Positions 18,636 through 26,411 of a DNA stretch of 54,793 nucleotides are shown here, piece after piece; position 1 is the first letter of the stretch; every line of letters starts with the position of its first letter. Below the pieces are notes generated by a model. That model did not search any database, was not told where the DNA came from, and saw nothing but the letters and a program-made list of their open reading frames with translations. The position numbers and the translations under genes were made by a program. Source of the stretch: CAZAQV01 sp964487255 (GTDB lineage: Bacteria > Myxococcota_A > Polyangia > Polyangiales > CAZAQV01); the NCBI GenBank assembly GCA_964487255.1, contig CAZAQV010000037.1, positions 1 to 54,793 of the forward strand, read 5' to 3'.

Positions 18636-19463
18636 ATGGACCAGCGCGCATTTCAGGAAGAACTCGACAACCTAGAGCGTGGTCTCGATCGCTTGCGCGC
18701 GAAGTACGAACTCTATTTCCAGGGTATTGAGCGCATTGAGCCTCAGCGCGACCGTGAGGCGATCGAGCGCGGCATGCGCCGGCTCTTGCGCGAGGTTCCC
18801 AACAACACTTCTCTTCGCTTCCGCTTCAACACTTTCAAGCAGAAGCTGATCACGATGAAGACCTATTGGGCCCGAATCTCTCGGCAGATTGAAGAAGGCA
18901 CGTACCGTCGACACGTCCAGCGGGCCAAGAAGCGCTTTGGGTACGACAGGCCGCAAGAGGAAGGTGCGCCCAAGAAGCAGGCGTACGAGCTGGATATGGA
19001 AGACGATGGCAACCTCGACCTCGACCAACTTTTCGCGCAGATCACGTCACCGAACGAAGACAAGGGACCCTCGAATCGCGTGACGCGACAGCGGACCCCA
19101 GGCGGCCTTCCCGCCGTCCCACAACGGCCGTCTCGAGTGCCACCAAAGGCCCCGACGCTCTCGCGCCCAGATAAGGAACCCAATCTCGCCCAATCCGCCA
19201 AGAAGATGGGGGCTAGCTTGCCGCCATCGCTGCCGCGGTCCAATGCGAGCCAGGAAGAGCGCTATCGTAAGGTTTACGACCGCTATCTCGAAGAGCGGAA
19301 GAAGAACAACCAGCGCGTGGACCACCTTCGCTACGAATCGGTCGCAAAAAAGCTCGAAAAAATGGTGCCGCAGCTCGAAGCGAAGCACAAAGGGAAGAAG
19401 ATCGACTTCGAGGTTGTCGTTCAAGGCGGAAAGGTTGGCATCAAGCCGATCGCAAAGAAGTGA
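18636..19463 (+). CDS. MXAN_5187-like coiled-coil protein
   Basis: A 275-residue cytoplasmic protein. Residues of about 5-100 are a long helical, coiled-coil block (ELDNLERGLDRLRAKYELYFQGIERIEP, then RGMRRLLREVPNN and RFRFNTFKQKLITMKTYWARI) that matches what I recall as the MXAN_5187-type domain of myxobacteria. A Pro-rich, basic linker follows. The last 80 residues are again helical and end in a small beta unit (KKIDFEVVVQGGKVGIKPIAKK). Function is unknown. Its stop lies 2 bp from the convergent TPR gene. Confidence 0.65.
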   Translation: MDQRAFQEELDNLERGLDRLRAKYELYFQGIERIEPQRDREAIERGMRRLLREVPNNTSLRFRFNTFKQKLITMKTYWARISRQIEEGTYRRHVQRAKKRFGYDRPQEEGAPKKQAYELDMEDDGNLDLDQLFAQITSPNEDKGPSNRVTRQRTPGGLPAVPQRPSRVPPKAPTLSRPDKEPNLAQSAKKMGASLPPSLPRSNASQEERYRKVYDRYLEERKKNNQRVDHLRYESVAKKLEKMVPQLEAKHKGKKIDFEVVVQGGKVGIKPIAKK

Positions 19464-19465
19464 AC

Positions 19466-21148
19466 TTAGCGCTTGCCGATCGCTTTGAGTCCTGCAACGG
19501 CTGCTTTGTTCTTGCGATTCTCTTTCAAGGCGCGTTCGTACATCACCCGAGCGTCATCGGGGCGCTTGAGCTTACGCAAGAGATCCCCGACGTACGACCA
19601 GTACATCGCGTTTTTGCTGTCGAGTTGAACCAGACGTTTGGACCAGGACAATGCCTTGTCGAGCTCGTCTCGAGCTTCGAGTGAGCGCATGATCCCCTCT
19701 GAAGCCTCTTCGTGGCCGGGCACGAACACCAGGGCCTTAACGTAGTAGCGAATCGCGTGGTCGAACCGCTTCTTCCGGAAGTGTGTCGTTGCACGCGCGA
19801 GGTGAGCGCGTGCTTTGCGTGCCTTTGCGCCGGCACGCATGCGCGCAATACTGCGAGATTGCGACGGGACGTTTGCGTCCTCGATCCCCTTCATGATCTC
19901 GACGAGCGACCGATCTTCGCCGCTTTTAATAGTTCCACTTGGCTGATCGCCGTTGGGGTCTACCTCGGAACGCGCTGTCTCGGACCCTGACGACTGGCTC
20001 GCTGCTTGCGTAGGACTCCCGGCCGGCCGATCCTCGCCGAGGTCGGTTTTTGAGGTGTTCTGCGCGGGGGCCACCTTGTCGATCACCTGTACGGGCTGCC
20101 CTACGGTGGGGTTGTATCGCTTCCAAACCAAGACGCCCACGATGGCCGCGATGACGAGCGCGCCAGCGACGATCCACTTGCGATTCGAACTCGGTTGTTT
20201 GAGCAGGAGATCGTCGTCGTCATCCATTTGGAAGGGCGCAATCGGCGCCTGGTCCAACACTTTGGGCCCAATATCTGCGGCGGCAATGGGCGCAAGAGGT
20301 GTCGCACCCACGAGTTCAGGAGCGCGATCGTCGATTGTCGTTTTTGCTGCTTCAAGTGCGGGATCTTCGGGCATCGCCGGTGCATCCGGCTCGACTTCCA
20401 CATCTGACGGCGCTTCCGCCTTGGCCTCTGCTTCCGTCTCGGCTCCCGCCATGTTCTCCGCCACCCCTTTCGACTCGGGTGAGGGCTTTCGATCTGGTTC
20501 GGGCGGAGGTTCAAGTTCTGGCGGTGAAGAATCGACAGTGGTCGCGGCATGCTCGGGTGGAGGTGACGGCGGAGCAACAACGCCGTCCGGTGAAGCGGGT
20601 GGTTCGGAGAGACCGACGAGTTTTTCAGAGGGTCGCTGCGGTGCAAGAGAAGGGAGGCGCTCGTTCTTCGCATCCGGGTCGCCCAGCGCAACGAAGCCTT
20701 CCTGCTTCGCGGGCGGTTGTGCGTCTGCTTGTGATTTGGCGCTTGTCGTGACCTGCGCTTCATGAGGTGGTGGTGTGGAGCTAATCCGTTTCTTTCTCGA
20801 CGGCGGAACCTTGCGTGCGGAAACCGATGGTGGCGGTGGCACCTTCGAGCGGGGCGCGGGAAACAATGACTCTGTTCCCTTGCGCGGACGCTCCGCGACG
20901 CTGTTCCATCCAGAACGTGACTCTTCTGTGCCATCGTATTCTGGTAACTTCAGTCGCGGGTCGGTGGAACGAGCACCGGCTTCGAACCAACCACCGCGTC
21001 GTGGTTCGCGCTGGGGGATTCCGAGCAGAGTCGGATCGCGCCGATGTTTGTTCGTCGACCCATCATCATGCTCGTCGGAAGGAGCTTCCGTCGGCTCGTC
21101 GCTCGATGGATCAGGTCGGTCCGCGCTCACGGACACTATGTTCTCCAT
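19466..21148 (-). CDS. Single-pass membrane protein with C-terminal TPR domain
   Basis: A 560-residue protein. Residues 1-320 are low-complexity, Pro/Ser/Glu-rich and basic, presumably cytoplasmic and disordered. One transmembrane helix lies near residue 330-350 (WIVAGALVIAAIVGVLVW). After a second disordered linker, the last 120 residues are tetratricopeptide repeats (HLARATTHFRKKRFDHAIRYYVKALVF, EARDELDKALSWSKRLVQL, YVGDLLRKLKRPDDARVMYERALKEN), placed outside the cytoplasm. It is a candidate envelope scaffold. The start overlaps the 3' end of the ArsA-like gene by 38 bp, so the two are probably one operon. Confidence 0.8.
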   Translation of the reverse strand: MENIVSVSADRPDPSSDEPTEAPSDEHDDGSTNKHRRDPTLLGIPQREPRRGGWFEAGARSTDPRLKLPEYDGTEESRSGWNSVAERPRKGTESLFPAPRSKVPPPPSVSARKVPPSRKKRISSTPPPHEAQVTTSAKSQADAQPPAKQEGFVALGDPDAKNERLPSLAPQRPSEKLVGLSEPPASPDGVVAPPSPPPEHAATTVDSSPPELEPPPEPDRKPSPESKGVAENMAGAETEAEAKAEAPSDVEVEPDAPAMPEDPALEAAKTTIDDRAPELVGATPLAPIAAADIGPKVLDQAPIAPFQMDDDDDLLLKQPSSNRKWIVAGALVIAAIVGVLVWKRYNPTVGQPVQVIDKVAPAQNTSKTDLGEDRPAGSPTQAASQSSGSETARSEVDPNGDQPSGTIKSGEDRSLVEIMKGIEDANVPSQSRSIARMRAGAKARKARAHLARATTHFRKKRFDHAIRYYVKALVFVPGHEEASEGIMRSLEARDELDKALSWSKRLVQLDSKNAMYWSYVGDLLRKLKRPDDARVMYERALKENRKNKAAVAGLKAIGKR

Positions 21149-22061
21149 TATTCAGTGAATCCGCAAGCGTCGATGCGGCCAGGGGAGTCGCCATATATGG
21201 CAATTTTAGGACCCTGGCGAATACTTCCTCAAGCCAGCGTAGGCCGTTTTGCTGCTCCTGCTCACGTCTCAGTACTCGTCGCACCAAGTGGGCATAGTTC
21301 ACCTCCGGTCGGGCACGTGGCAAAGCGGAGGCAAGCGTGAGCAGCGGGCCGGTGATCCTCTCCGTCTCAGCTTGATTGAGCAGCGCAACGGGGGCTTGCG
21401 AAGGGAACTCCTGGACCAGAGCCCTGCGCAGGTCCGCTGCCTCGCGGAGCGAAAATGGCTCGGCTGTCGAGGCGACCAGCCAGCAGGTTTTCTCCGGGTC
21501 GCGCAGGACCTCAAGTGCACCTTCCGCACCACGACGTAAAAGGCCGCCCGATGCCGTGTTGTGGATCACGACCGGCACTCGAACCATATCGAGCAAGTGG
21601 CCCGTGGCCGGTGCATCAAAGACTACACGCTCATACTCGAGGGCTGAATTGTGGTTCCCACCGACCATCTGTGGATTGACATGAAAGCAGACCTTTCCCA
21701 AGGTGGCCCAGGCGTGGACGCCAGGTGTGCCCCGCAAGAACGACGCGACCAGGCGGTTCTCAAAAACCGCCGCATATAGCCGTTTGGAGTGGAGTACCAT
21801 CGAGCCGTACTCTCGTAAGGCCGCTTCTGGACGGATATCGACGATATCGAGATTGGGCATCGCATTCTGAAGAAAGTCGGACTCTTCTGCGTTCGTTGAG
21901 TCGAACAGATGCCACACTCGATCCTGTGGGTCCGCACGGGCGAGAAGTGTGCGAACTCCGCCTGCCGCGGAGGAATAGGCGAGCGTTGCCGCCACCGTTG
22001 ACTTTCCGACGCCCCCTTTACCGGAGACGATGATGAGTCTTCGGTTGAGCTCACCGTGCAT
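21111..22061 (-). CDS. ArsA/Get3-like or MinD-like P-loop ATPase
   Basis: A 316-residue deviant-Walker ATPase. The start at ATG 22061 places the nucleotide loop SGKGGVGKST at residues 9-18; upstream in-frame sequence is not needed. The DAPATGHLLDMVRVP motif is characteristic of ArsA-family anion/tail-anchored-protein ATPases. The switch region of true ArsA is less clear, and the protein lacks the second ATPase half, as do single-domain bacterial homologues. It is likely cytoplasmic and dimeric. It overlaps the TPR membrane-protein gene, which may be its partner. It is divergent from ccmC. Confidence 0.8.
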   Translation of the reverse strand: MHGELNRRLIIVSGKGGVGKSTVAATLAYSSAAGGVRTLLARADPQDRVWHLFDSTNAEESDFLQNAMPNLDIVDIRPEAALREYGSMVLHSKRLYAAVFENRLVASFLRGTPGVHAWATLGKVCFHVNPQMVGGNHNSALEYERVVFDAPATGHLLDMVRVPVVIHNTASGGLLRRGAEGALEVLRDPEKTCWLVASTAEPFSLREAADLRRALVQEFPSQAPVALLNQAETERITGPLLTLASALPRARPEVNYAHLVRRVLRREQEQQNGLRWLEEVFARVLKLPYMATPLAASTLADSLNNGEHSVRERGPT

Positions 22062-22132
22062 GCCTAAAGAGTATCCTGTGGAGCGCCGATCATGGAAATC
22101 TCGGACTAACTGCGCTACCAATTCGGGCCACG

Positions 22133-22837
22133 ATGAGCGGGGCGGTGAAGGCATTCGGATTCAAATGGCGGGCTCTCTGGCTCTTGTCGCTGCTCAGCTT
22201 TGTGACGCTTACATATTGGGCGCTGGTGCAGGCGCCTGAGGAAGCGCGGATGGGCGTGGTGTATCGCATCCTGTACATCCATGCGCCCAGTGCCTACGCG
22301 ATGTATATCGGTTTTTCGGTGTGCGCGATCGGAAGTCTTCTCTATCTACTCAAGCGAAAGCTTTGGGCGGATGCGCTCGCCGAGTGTGGCGCAGAAGTCG
22401 GCCTCTTGTTCGCACTTACGGTGCTCACAACTGGACCCCTTTGGGGCCGCAAAGCTTGGGGCGTCTTTTGGGTCTGGGACCACCGGCTGACGACCACCGT
22501 GCTGGCTGCACTGATCTTCGCGGCATACATGGGTCTTCGCGGTCAGTCTCCCGGACGCGCCGAGCGCCGGTTTAGTGCGGCTCTGGCATTGATCGGCTTA
22601 TGCATTCTACCCGTCATTCACTACAGCGTGCAGCTTTGGCGGGGCCAACATCCGACGGTGATCACAGACAAAGGTGGTGGGCTGGCCCACGTCGACATGA
22701 AGATCGCACTGGCGCTCGGTTTTCTTACGATGACGCTGGTGTCGATTCTGCTCTTGACGACACGGTATCGAATCGCGGTTCTTGCGAATCGGGTGCAGGA
22801 GCTCGAGATGGATGCGCTGGAGGCAGACGATGTTTAA
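22133..22837 (+). CDS. ccmC: Cytochrome c biogenesis haem exporter subunit CcmC
   Basis: A 234-residue inner-membrane protein with six hydrophobic segments. It carries the WWD-type haem-binding motif GPLWGRKAWGVFWVWDHRLTT near residues 100-121 and His residues in periplasmic loops (YIHAPSAY, VIHYSVQLWRGQHPT). CcmC presents haem for attachment to CcmE during c-type cytochrome maturation. It overlaps the CcmD-like gene by 8 bp. The rest of the ccm set (A, B, E, F, H) is not in the window. Confidence 0.93.
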   Translation: MSGAVKAFGFKWRALWLLSLLSFVTLTYWALVQAPEEARMGVVYRILYIHAPSAYAMYIGFSVCAIGSLLYLLKRKLWADALAECGAEVGLLFALTVLTTGPLWGRKAWGVFWVWDHRLTTTVLAALIFAAYMGLRGQSPGRAERRFSAALALIGLCILPVIHYSVQLWRGQHPTVITDKGGGLAHVDMKIALALGFLTMTLVSILLLTTRYRIAVLANRVQELEMDALEADDV

Positions 22838-23123
22838 ACAAATCATGGTTCGCGTAGGTCGTCTGGCATGGCTCTTCGTAGTGACTGGCCTGTCGTTGCA
22901 TGCTGCCAGCGTTTTCGCTCAGGATGTAGATCCAGGTACCGATCGCGCGGAGACCTTCGTCCCCGTAGAGGGCCCACAGGTCGAGGACGTTCCAGGCGGC
23001 CCTTTGATGGTGGGCGCCTATGCGTTATTGTGGATTCTCGTCTTCGGCTACTTGTTCATGCTCTCTAGGCGCGCCCGCAACCTCGAAGCGCGCATCGCAC
23101 AACTCGAATCCAGGCGCACCTAG
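22830..23123 (+). CDS. CcmD-family small membrane protein
   Basis: A 97-residue protein whose ATG lies inside the end of ccmC (ATGTTTAA overlap). An N-terminal signal-like segment (LAWLFVVTGLSLHAASVFA) is followed by a short acidic periplasmic part, one transmembrane helix (MVGAYALLWILVFGYLFML) and a basic cytoplasmic tail predicted to coil (RRARNLEARIAQLESRR). CcmD-type proteins stabilise the CcmABC-CcmE complex. The extra N-terminal signal is longer than classic CcmD but typical of the wider CcmD family. Confidence 0.8.
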   Translation: MFKQIMVRVGRLAWLFVVTGLSLHAASVFAQDVDPGTDRAETFVPVEGPQVEDVPGGPLMVGAYALLWILVFGYLFMLSRRARNLEARIAQLESRRT

Positions 23124-23139
23124 GCTTCTGAGTCAGATC

Positions 23140-23274
23140 ATGGAACTTCCCTCGCTTGCGCACCTCATCTACATCCCCGTGATTTTGCTCGTGGGTCTTG
23201 CCATTGGGTTTCGCCTCGGTGCGTCGGCCGCACGAGACGAACTTGAGCGTCGCCAAAAGGAAAAGCGGCGCTAA
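23140..23274 (+). CDS. 44-residue single-pass membrane protein
   Basis: A tiny gene 16 bp after the CcmD-like gene, starting at ATG 23140. One transmembrane helix (LIYIPVILLVGLAIGFRLG) is followed by a strongly charged tail (ARDELERRQKEKRR). The arrangement suggests it is part of the cytochrome c maturation operon. No named family is recognised. Confidence 0.65.
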   Translation: MELPSLAHLIYIPVILLVGLAIGFRLGASAARDELERRQKEKRR

Positions 23275-23291
23275 ACCAATCAATCTCTGTT

Positions 23292-23337
23292 GTTTGGCGC
23301 TGATGCCGTTCTTAACAGAACGCTGCGTGCTCCAAAC
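23292..23337. other. Nested inverted repeats after the ccm genes
   Basis: An outer pair GTTTGG/CCAAAC (23292-23297 and 23332-23337) encloses an inner hairpin CGTTCT-TAAC-AGAACG (23307-23322). There is no T-run, so a role as terminator is uncertain. Confidence 0.3.
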
Positions 23338-23414
23338 GACGGTCTAGTCCTGATCATTGCGCTGTAGATGGCGCAATTGCCAGTGTTTGCGGCCGCGAGT
23401 TCGAGGGCGCGTTG

Positions 23415-23430
23415 TGGCACGCACTTTGCT
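23415..23430 (+). promoter_or_regulatory. Sigma-54 (RpoN) promoter, perfect -24/-12 match
   Basis: TGGCACG-CACT-TTGCT matches the sigma-54 consensus TGGCACG-N4-TTGCW at every fixed position, with correct GG-to-GC spacing. Transcription would start near 23441, just ahead of the Shine-Dalgarno GGAGAGGG and the ATG at 23459. Confidence 0.8.
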
Positions 23431-23458
23431 GCTATGTAAGTACGGGAGAGGGTGAAGC

Positions 23459-25057
23459 ATGCAAAGTATGGAAAGCTGGTTTGGGCTGGCGGTGGCGGCT
23501 GCGATTTCGCTTGGATGTATGGGCGAGGTGGTCGATTCGCCCTTCGACGATGGCGAGTATCCAAACGTTGAGGCTACGGGAGCGATCGCGGGTGCGATCT
23601 TCGAAGATCTCGATCGTGATGGGGCGCTGGGTGCTGGTGACGCGCCCTGGGCGGATAAGTGGATTCAGCTCTACGATGAGCAAGGACAGTACATTACTGC
23701 TGTGAGTAGCGCGACGGATGGAACTTGGGGGTTTTCGGACCTGCCTGTTGGACGGTACTCCGTGCGTTTTTCGAGGTTCGACTGGGATCAGATCAAGTAT
23801 GACTACCTACTGACCACCCTTGATTCGTTGCGTCCCATCGTGACGGTGGACGTCGTCGATGGAGCCACCGCGCGGGTTGATCTGGGCTGGCATTTGATCG
23901 GTTGGTCGAGTTCGCTCGATGCACCCATGAGCGAGGTGGTCGCAGCCGATGGCCTTAGGGTGAAGTCCTACACCGATGCGGTGACCGCAGAACAAGTTCT
24001 TGAGGCACTGAATACTGGAACATTGCGTGGGGCGGAAGCTCCCAAGACGGAAATCCTCTTCGGATATCACGATACAAGCTTCTGTTGGATCAGCAACTCT
24101 GGTTCGCCGGGGACCTACAGCGGCTATTCCGCGGACTGTTTCATCACGTTTAGGTCATGGTTGGACTACGGGGACAAGACGCTCTTTCACGAATACGGGC
24201 ATGCCTGGTCGCATTACCACGACAAGATCGTGATGCAGGATGGGGACTTTACGTCCTACCTCGAAGTTCGTGGACTATTGGGCGATGATCGGCTTGAGTC
24301 GAACCACGCGTGGGATCGAGGCGAGATGATCGCCGAAGACTATCGACAGCTCTTCGGTTCGCCATCCGCGACCAGATCGACCCAAGAGAATAGAGAAATC
24401 CCGGTTGCCAGTGAGGTGCCGGGCTTGAAAGAGTTTCTCTCGGGTGAGTTCATGGGCGTTGGGGGAACCCCATCGGAACCGACGAACGAAGCTCCGACGG
24501 CGGACTTTTCGTTTTCGTGCAGCGACTTGGTGTGCTCGTTTGATGCGCAGGCTTCGAGCGACACAGATGGCTCGATCGTCAGTTATCAGTGGCAGTTTAG
24601 CGACGGAAGTACGCTGACGGGCGCTACGGTGGAGCACACCTTCGCGGCCTCAGGTGACTATCAGGTTGAGCTTAAGGTCACCGACGATGGTGGCGCGAGC
24701 GGTACGTTGAGCAAATATGTGCTGGTCTCATCCAACGACGGCGGCGGGAGCACCGGTGGTGACGGCACGAGCGGTCCGCATATCTCCAATACGACCAGCA
24801 GTTCGCTCAGCATGGGCTCGACATGGAAAGCTTGGGTGACGGTAAGCGTTTCCGACGCCGGAGCGCCCGCATCGGGGGTTTTGGTAGAAGCAACCTGGAC
24901 GGGTGAGGGCCGGCATGGCTCGAGCGGTAGCGTATCGTGCACCACCGATGCTAACGGGCAGTGTTTGGTATCGGCGACGCAAGCGAAGAAGGTGTCGAGT
25001 GTGGACTTCTGGTTTAGCGCGCCCAGCGCAACTGTTGTCACCGTAGCAAAGCCGTAG
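23459..25057 (+). CDS. Lipoprotein with SdrD-B-like domain, HExxH motif and PKD domain
   Basis: A 532-residue exported lipoprotein (LAVAAAISLGC). Residues of about 42-130 resemble an SdrD B-like/carboxypeptidase-regulatory domain (GAIFEDLDRDGALGAGDAPW, GTWGFSDLPVGRYSVRF). A central domain carries HEYGHAWSHYH from residue 244, a zinc-metallopeptidase-type motif; the third ligand is not obvious, so activity is uncertain. Residues of about 343-425 are a PKD domain (APTADFSFSC, YQWQFSDGSTLTG, HTFAASGDYQVELKVTDDGG). The last 90 residues are a Big-1-like Ig domain. It is probably a surface or secreted hydrolase. A perfect sigma-54 promoter and a good ribosome-binding site precede it. Confidence 0.8.
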   Translation: MQSMESWFGLAVAAAISLGCMGEVVDSPFDDGEYPNVEATGAIAGAIFEDLDRDGALGAGDAPWADKWIQLYDEQGQYITAVSSATDGTWGFSDLPVGRYSVRFSRFDWDQIKYDYLLTTLDSLRPIVTVDVVDGATARVDLGWHLIGWSSSLDAPMSEVVAADGLRVKSYTDAVTAEQVLEALNTGTLRGAEAPKTEILFGYHDTSFCWISNSGSPGTYSGYSADCFITFRSWLDYGDKTLFHEYGHAWSHYHDKIVMQDGDFTSYLEVRGLLGDDRLESNHAWDRGEMIAEDYRQLFGSPSATRSTQENREIPVASEVPGLKEFLSGEFMGVGGTPSEPTNEAPTADFSFSCSDLVCSFDAQASSDTDGSIVSYQWQFSDGSTLTGATVEHTFAASGDYQVELKVTDDGGASGTLSKYVLVSSNDGGGSTGGDGTSGPHISNTTSSSLSMGSTWKAWVTVSVSDAGAPASGVLVEATWTGEGRHGSSGSVSCTTDANGQCLVSATQAKKVSSVDFWFSAPSATVVTVAKP

Positions 25058-25117
25058 CGCGACCGGCCTTTCGCGTTGGGGATTTCTAAAGTGAGCGATG
25101 TAGGCTAGATTCGCCTC

Positions 25118-26266
25118 GTGATCAGTTTTGAATTTTCTGACGAGCAAAAAGCTCTGATCGACAGCACCCGAGGCTTTGTCAAAGAGCGCATCATCCCTAT
25201 CGCTGGCGAGTGTGATCAGCAGTCAAAGTTTCCCAATGATGTCTTTAAAGAGGCGTGGGACCTCGGGATTGTCAACGCGACCATTCCTGAGGCCTACGGC
25301 GGCACAGGACTGAGCGAAGTCGACAATGTGTTGCTGACAGAGGAGCTGGCCTACGGGTGCACGGGCATTCAAACGAGTATCACAGCCAACATCTTGGCTG
25401 CGACGCCCATCATGGTCGCAGGCGACGAGGCGCAGAAAAAGAAGTACCTCGGCATGCTCACCTCCGAGCCGTGCTTTGCGGCTTATGCCATCACAGAGCC
25501 TGGCGCGGGTTCGGACGCCGGCGGCATCCAGACGCGCTGCGAAGAGAAGGGCGACGAGTGGGTTCTTAACGGCCAAAAGTGCTTCATCACCAATGGCTCC
25601 TGGGCCAAGTGGTACATCGTGTTCGCCACCGTTGACGCAAGCGCGCGGCACAAGGGTATCGCGGCCTTCATCGTCGATCGCGATGCGCCCGGAGTCAGCG
25701 TCGGGAAGAAAGAAGACAAGCTGGGTCAGCGCGCAAGCGACACGGCCACGATCATCTTCGAGGACGTCAAAGTCCCCAAAGAGAACCTGCTGGCTCCGCC
25801 GGGACAGGGCTTTCAGCTCGCGATGAAGACTTTCGACCGAACTCGCCCCGATATCGCGGCTGGTGCGTGTGGCATCATGCGCCGCGCGCTCGATGAAAGC
25901 GCAGCCTATGCGCTGGAGCGTAAAACCTTCGGCGTGCCCATCGCACAACACCAGATGGTGCAGTCGATGATCGCGGACATGGCCATCAAGTACGAAGCAA
26001 CCCGCCTCCTCATGCTTAAGGCTGCGTGGATGATCGACCAAGGCGGCCGCAACTCTGTGACGGCCTCGTATAGCAAGGCCTTTGGTGCCGACAGCGCGAT
26101 GCAGGTCGCCACCGATGCGGTGCAAGTCTTTGGTGGCAACGGCTACATGAAAGAGTATCCGGTCGAGAAACTGATGCGCGACGCGAAGATCCTGCAGATC
26201 TACGAGGGCACCTCACAGATTCAGCGCATGGTCATCGCCAAAAACATCTTCGCCGGAATCCGATAG
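25118..26266 (+). CDS. Acyl-CoA dehydrogenase
   Basis: A 382-residue flavoenzyme of short/medium-chain acyl-CoA dehydrogenase type, catalysing FAD-dependent alpha,beta-oxidation of acyl-CoA. Motifs seen: AITEPGAGSDAGG, CFITNGSWAKWYIVFA, and the catalytic Glu in QIYEGTSQIQRM at residue 363. Length is standard. The start is GTG 25118 with a weak ribosome-binding site. Substrate chain length cannot be told. It is convergent with proS. Confidence 0.93.
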   Translation: MISFEFSDEQKALIDSTRGFVKERIIPIAGECDQQSKFPNDVFKEAWDLGIVNATIPEAYGGTGLSEVDNVLLTEELAYGCTGIQTSITANILAATPIMVAGDEAQKKKYLGMLTSEPCFAAYAITEPGAGSDAGGIQTRCEEKGDEWVLNGQKCFITNGSWAKWYIVFATVDASARHKGIAAFIVDRDAPGVSVGKKEDKLGQRASDTATIIFEDVKVPKENLLAPPGQGFQLAMKTFDRTRPDIAAGACGIMRRALDESAAYALERKTFGVPIAQHQMVQSMIADMAIKYEATRLLMLKAAWMIDQGGRNSVTASYSKAFGADSAMQVATDAVQVFGGNGYMKEYPVEKLMRDAKILQIYEGTSQIQRMVIAKNIFAGIR

Positions 26267-26319
26267 CCTCGCAGTTCCAATCCAGCGCGACTCAGCGTTG
26301 TCATCTCCGCTGCCTGCGC

Positions 26320-26337
26320 GCCTACCTACAAGTAGGC
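26320..26337. other. Small hairpin between acyl-CoA dehydrogenase and proS
   Basis: GCCTAC-CTACAA-GTAGGC forms a 6-bp stem in the 145-bp convergent intergenic stretch. It has no T-run. It may help terminate either gene. Confidence 0.3.
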
Positions 26338-26411
26338 TTACGCGGGCTGCTCGACTCCGCCTTGATTCACGTGGATTCTATCTGCGATCCAAATCGGATT
26401 GTTCGTGGTCA

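Noticed and set aside
20101..20934. 277-codon minus-strand frame overlapping the TPR protein gene
   Set aside because: Arg/His-rich shadow of the low-complexity N-terminal region of the real gene.
25223..26125. 300-codon frame antisense to the acyl-CoA dehydrogenase
   Set aside because: Antisense shadow of a highly conserved enzyme.
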